This document shows positions 60,501 to 64,000 of a stretch of DNA of 64,000 nucleotides, one piece after another (the stretch's first letter is position 1; the number at the start of each line of letters is the position of its first letter). The stretch lies in NCBI GenBank assembly GCA_023055425.1, contig JALGPY010000001.1, forward strand, positions 142,873,368 to 142,937,367. Direction: 5' to 3'. The position numbers and the translations under genes are program-made. This DNA is from Linanthus parryae (Eukaryota; Streptophyta; Magnoliopsida; Ericales; Polemoniaceae). The notes beneath the pieces were generated by a model that saw only the letters and a list, made by a program, of their open reading frames with translations, was not told where the DNA came from and did no database searches.

Positions 60501-62209
60501 AGAGGATACTTCAAAGTTTTTCCTAAGTGAGCTTGTATTGTGTCTTTGTCTTGAGGAGCTGTAGTAAAAGGTTGTGTGTGTATAGGGTATAGGCCATGTT
60601 CACTCAATCCTTGGTAGAGTATTGTGCCCTGAAGTTTGTCCTGAATATAAAACTTGTCAGCATCAAAGTAAAAGAAACAATTGTGTTGTTTGCAAAGTTG
60701 GTAAACTGAAATGAGGTTTGTTGAAAGATTTGGAACATGTAAGGTATTGTTTAAAGTAACAGAATGAGAAGGTGTGTTGAGAATGGCAGTACCAGAATGT
60801 GAGATAGGAAGAGTGTGACCATTTCCAACAGCAACCTTGTCACTACCATGATAGGGAGAAGCCAGAGAAAGATTGTTGAATTCAGCAGTCGTGTGATTGT
60901 TTGCATCAGTGTCAGTTAACCAATAATTTGGATTAATGCTAGGTGTTGGTCCAAGAAGACTAGCATTGAAAGCATTGATTTGAGGTTGATAACTAGTGAC
61001 AGGAGCAGACACATTGTTTTGAGGATGATGATCTTGATTGACATTCATAGTAGGGGCAGCAACATTTGTCATAGCAGACAACTGGGGTGGAGGTTTCTTA
61101 CCTTGGTAAGCAAAGTCCAATCTATGCCAACAGTCAACAGCAGAGTGATAATCCATACCACAGATTTGGCAGTTGATAGGGTTTCCATTGCTATCAAAGC
61201 TAGGACCCTTGTTCTTAGATTGACCTCCCCCTCTGTTATACCCTCTACCACCTCTAGAAGAGTCATTAATTCTTCCCCCATTAGTGTTTCCTCTTCCAGA
61301 GGGATAGTTGTGAGTATAAGTCTGACCTTGATAGTTAGGGTTTTGACTAGAATTAGGACTTTGATAACCAGAAACTTGATTTAACTTAGAGTTTTGATCA
61401 TTATAGTTGTTACCTTGACCTCTACCATAGCCATTTCCTTGATTCTTGTTGTTATCATACCCATTTCCTTTTCCTCTTCCACCATTAAACATGTTAGAGA
61501 CATAAGCAGCAGACCCAGTCAATTCATTTCCCAAGATAGATTGAGATTCAATCATTTGTTCTTCAGCCTTTAACAGAACATGCAGTTCTTCAAAATTGAT
61601 TTTATCAGGTGACACAGACATGGAGACACGCAAACCAGATCTAAAGGAGTTATACTCAGGAGGCAGACCATGCAAAGCATAAAGAATCATGTCTTGATCA
61701 TCAGTATTCACCATAGCAGAAGATAATTTGTCTCTTAGGGTTTTCAACTTTTGCATGTAGACATCAACAGAATCAGACTTCTTTCTAATAGTTTGCAACT
61801 CAGATCTTAATTGCATGATATTAGATCTAGTGAGAGAAGAGTACCTGTTTTCCAAAGAAACCCAAACATCACGAGAGAAGGGCTTACCAACAACCTGAAC
61901 CAGGGCCTCTTGTGAGAGAGTTGTTGTGAGCAAAGAGAGAACGATTTGATCTTGAGTAACCCAAGCGTCGTAGTCTGGATTGCGATTTGTGGTGACTGTT
62001 CCATCACCGTCGGTCAAGAACTCGAGCGGACGCTCCCGAGAACCATCAACAAAACCAAAGAGGGACTGAGTTTTGAGGAGTGTAGAGATTTGATAACGCC
62101 AAATAACATAGTTTGTGTTATCTAGCTTGAAGGGGACGAGATTATGAACTTGTGAAAGAAGATAAAAGGGATTTGAAGAACCCTGAGATTGATTTGTGGA
62201 AAGAGCCAT
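57584..62209 (-). pseudogene. Copia 2 gag-pol, two frameshifts
   Basis: Start chosen at 62209 (MALSTNQSQGSSNPFYLL) because it follows the PBS-Ala-Met context; the frame stays open upstream only by crossing TRIM sequence. In order: gag with a CCHC knuckle CQICGMDYHSAVDC (residues 347-360); protease site WLTDTDANNH, where Gly of the D-T/S-G triad is Asp (residue 435); integrase with LWHARLGHP, LHSDVWGP, ILRSDGGGEY and NGVAERKHR (the D, D and E residues are present); RT with NKWVFRTKHNPDGS and LLLYVDDIILTG. A frameshift near 58440 falls between NDLGP and LAYFLGLQI. RNase H continues with SDADWAGNPSDRRSTTGF, then a second frameshift near 57835 returns it to the original frame for HSKTKHIELDYHFI and QLGDLFTKGL. 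It is almost complete but not functional as read. Confidence 0.93.
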
Positions 62210-62210
62210 A

Positions 62211-62222
62211 GCTCTGATACCA
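62211..62222 (-). promoter_or_regulatory. Primer-binding site nearest gag (copia 2)
   Basis: On the coding strand TGGTATCAGAGC, the plant initiator-Met tRNA complement, sits one base before the gag ATG (TATGGCTC). It follows a TRIM-type LTR end (ATTCTTACA), not the element's own LTR. Confidence 0.85.
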
Positions 62223-62437
62223 TGTAAGAATCTATGGGGTTCCACCTCAAAACCAATTGGCAATGAGGGGAGTAGCCCAGGACACTTATTAATTATATTT
62301 CTTCTTCTTGAATGTCCGATGTGGGACTTTTCAACACGCCCCCTCACGTGTGGCATTCTTTGGCCTACACGTGGATCTTTGTCTACGGGTGGCGGTGAGC
62401 ACGTGGGTTGATAGACCATTCACGTGTGTGAGCCGAG
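62223..62437 (-). mobile_element. TRIM remnant: internal domain, PPT and LTR
   Basis: On the coding strand, after the first PBS come ~89 bp beginning CTCGGCTCACACACG, a polypurine tract CGTGAGGGGGCG (62348-62337), then a 114 bp LTR starting TGTTGAAAAGTCCCACATCG and ending ATTCTTACA. A second copy of the PBS follows. TCCCACATCGG next to a TG start is a familiar TRIM LTR signature. Only one TRIM LTR is present; copia 2's own LTR occupies the place of the other. It has no coding role, though one frame stays open through it. Confidence 0.75.
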
Positions 62438-62449
62438 GCTCTGATACCA
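62438..62449 (-). promoter_or_regulatory. Primer-binding site next to the 5' LTR (copia 2)
   Basis: TGGTATCAGAGC on the coding strand, directly after the LTR end CCTTTCA, so this is the copy that would prime minus-strand synthesis. It is identical to the second copy at 62211-62222. Confidence 0.92.
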
Positions 62450-62974
62450 TGAAAGGAATCGAATGATTCCAGAAAAGATCAAACAAGTGAATCAAAAACA
62501 AAACAATTTCATTGAGATTTCAGAGAGAATTTTGGCAGAGTGTCATTACATTTTCTGGAGACGAAGAAAGGAAAGAACACTTAGAAACCCTAGCTGTTAC
62601 AGCAGGGTTTTATACCCAGATATCCAACGGTCTTATTTTGGACCGTTGGATCACAAGATTTCATCACAGCCGTTGAAGGCTTGTGAGAAATTACACTAAG
62701 ACCCAGTTCATTTGACAACAATAACAAGTAAGTCTAGAGAAGTTACATATTAACCACAGAATTTCAACAAATGACAAAAAAGACACATATGCACATTTCT
62801 GGGTTTTGTCAAGTTCTGGGAAAATGCAAAAAAGTACCCCTTTGAGTGTTTTGCATAGACTTTGATCTTGTCTTGAGGAAAAACTGCAACAAATCTCAGC
62901 AACAATCGTTGGCTTCAATATCTCAGCTTCAATTCCTTCAATTCTTCTTAACTTTATCTTCATTTCTGCTAATA
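62450..62974 (-). repeat. 5' LTR of copia 2, 525 bp
   Basis: Promoter-bearing LTR of the nested element on the coding strand. Same borders as the 3' LTR. It is followed at its outer side by the TTGGA duplication and then the rest of copia 1's 5' LTR. Confidence 0.95.
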
Positions 62975-62979
62975 TTGGA

Positions 62980-63464
62980 GACAGTTAATAACTGTTTCGG
63001 GTTGGACTGTTAATACTAATTATTAACGGGCTGGATTAAAAATTATTTTCTGGCCCAAAAAGATAAAGTCCAACCAACCAACCACCACCCACCGCACCGT
63101 GCCACGGCCCGGCCGGACGGACGGCGGTGCGCGTGTGGTGGTTCGACCATTGTCTAGGTCCTCTCTCCTACACAAAATGTGTATCACCCAAAGGGCGTGC
63201 CCTTAGTACTCAACTTTTGAGTAGATGAACTACTCTTCTCTTTCTCATTTCCAAGATGTGGGTGCATTTAAAATTGAGCAATTGAAGTGGCCAACTTCAA
63301 CGCCTAATTTCTCATTCACCCGTTAATGGTTTTCGACGTTTGGGATCTTGAATCGATCCCCTTGTTACCTAGTTTAATAATATGTTAACGTTGATCCAAG
63401 TTCTTAGTTATAACTTGACCGAAATTGCGTAACAAAAGCATGGTTCGAAAACCATTTTACAACA
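62980..63464 (-). repeat. 5' LTR of copia 1, second part
   Basis: Resumes at GACAGTTAATAACTG, matching 51435-51973, and ends TTTTACAACA before the AGTTC duplication. Relative to the 3' LTR it has a ~9 bp deletion near 63015 and a shorter GC-rich tract near 63110. Confidence 0.92.
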
Positions 63465-63469
63465 AGTTC

Positions 63470-64000
63470 AAACATAGCAACCAATGAAGCAGTTCGAAGA
63501 TGTCAAAAGGCTAGTTTCACGGGGTCATTTTCACAATTCCACTCAATACACACATTAAAAGACGTTGGAGGCTAGTTTCACCATTTCTAAGACATTAAAA
63601 AAAAACATTTTTTCTCAAAATTTACTAAACTAATAACCTTGAATTCCTCGAGATACAAATTTCTTTCACTGAAATTATAAAATTGATCTAGTCGGCAAAG
63701 GACACCAATTCTCATTCGATGATAAGTCATTCACACATTCAGTTGAGCGTTAAAAATTCTAAAAAAACAAACTGAAATGAAAAGAGCTCGTTACCTTTTC
63801 CGAATCTCCTTGAACCTTAAAAGCCGAAGCCCTACAATTTCTCTACTCCTGCACAAACTTAAAATTTCAACTTGCAACTACCTCCAGAGTACACATATTA
63901 TCAAAGCTGATGCAGTTCGCATTTCGGGCTTCAAATGTTTTCCATTGTGGTCCCACTAATACCCATAAATTGACAGCCAATTATCAGATACTCTAAGATC
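63470..64000. repeat. Block A, copy 3 (start; runs off the window)
   Basis: From about 63488 it matches 10881 and 29236 onward (GCAGTTCGAAGATGTCAAAA, then the CACATTCAGTTGAGCG and ATTTCGGGCTTCAAATG landmarks) with more divergence than copies 1 and 2 show from each other. It shows that at least one more unit continues to the right. Confidence 0.9.

Larger units (their letters stand above)
57052..62974 (-). mobile_element. Ty1/copia retrotransposon 2 (nested), 5923 bp
   Basis: Two 525 bp LTRs (57052-57576 and 62450-62974) and exact TTGGA target duplications (57047-57051 and 62975-62979) inside the 5' LTR of copia 1. It is coded on the minus strand, like its host. The LTRs start TATTAG rather than TG on the coding strand and end TTTCA. 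They differ at five positions in 525, so the insertion is young, consistent with being the inner element. An extra TRIM-derived segment lies in the leader. Confidence 0.95.
50962..63464 (-). mobile_element. Ty1/copia retrotransposon 1 (outer), with a second copia nested in its 5' LTR
   Basis: Flanked by AGTTC target duplications (50957-50961 and 63465-63469). The 3' LTR is at 50962-51973; the 5' LTR starts at 56580 and ends at 63464, split by the inner element. The coding strand is minus. Removing the element rejoins the unit 2 boundary to the block A marker. A classical PBS is not visible next to the 5' LTR (the leader starts ATCGTCAAGTAATATTCC). Its own length without the nest is about 6.6 kb. 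Confidence 0.93.

Noticed and set aside
60980..61384. 134-codon Ser/Arg-rich plus frame
   Set aside because: Antisense of the Asn/Gly/Gln-rich gag linker of copia 2.
58406..62419. Copia 2 polyprotein starting at 62419 with a 70-residue N-terminal extension
   Set aside because: The extension is translated TRIM and PBS sequence. Met at 62209 gives the usual copia gag start.

Overview
This is a repeat-rich plant nuclear window, almost certainly from a eudicot. It is AT-rich, carries Ty1/copia retrotransposons with an initiator-Met PBS, a TRIM remnant, hAT, PIF/Harbinger-like and Mutator-like elements, and broken copies of plant genes: a zinc-finger homeodomain (ZF-HD) regulator, a cysteine synthase and an LRR protein. 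I cannot name the species. I see no convincingly intact host gene, and no tRNA, rRNA or CRISPR.

The window is built as tandem copies of one segmental unit. The unit order is block A (a conserved left marker, several kb of unassigned sequence, a cysteine-synthase exon relic, a ZF-HD array), then block D (an exon relic of unknown identity), then block E, then back to block A. Unit 0 is partial (ZF-HD array 4.5-6.4 kb, D fragment 7.9-8.5 kb) and is cut by a Mutator-like transposase relic. Unit 1 runs from about 10.87 to 29.23 kb. Unit 2 runs from 29.23 to about 63.47 kb and is swollen by a 3.27 kb probable solo LTR, two extra tandem E copies, a 941 bp PIF-like element and a 12.5 kb nest of two copia elements. 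Unit 3 starts at 63.47 kb and leaves the window. Both visible E-to-A joins are homologous, which is direct evidence of tandem duplication.

The most unusual feature is the ZF-HD material. In every unit, pieces of a ZF-HD gene lie in strictly alternating orientation. Unit 0 has seven copies of the 5' half (three tandem ~525 bp inverted dimers). Units 1 and 2 each have five copies of the 3' half (HD plus 3' UTR; ~1.28 kb inverted dimers). Nearly all are disabled, several by lesions shared between units. Transcribed, such arrays would fold into long hairpins with homology to ZF-HD genes, so they are candidates for small-RNA production. That is inference from architecture only.

At 51-63.5 kb, an older copia (LTRs ~1 kb, TSD AGTTC; one minus-strand frame broken by four stops) carries a younger copia in its right LTR (two 525 bp LTRs with 5 differences, TSD TTGGA). 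The leader of the younger element holds a TRIM-like internal domain, PPT and LTR between two identical primer-binding sites, as expected from template switching at the PBS.
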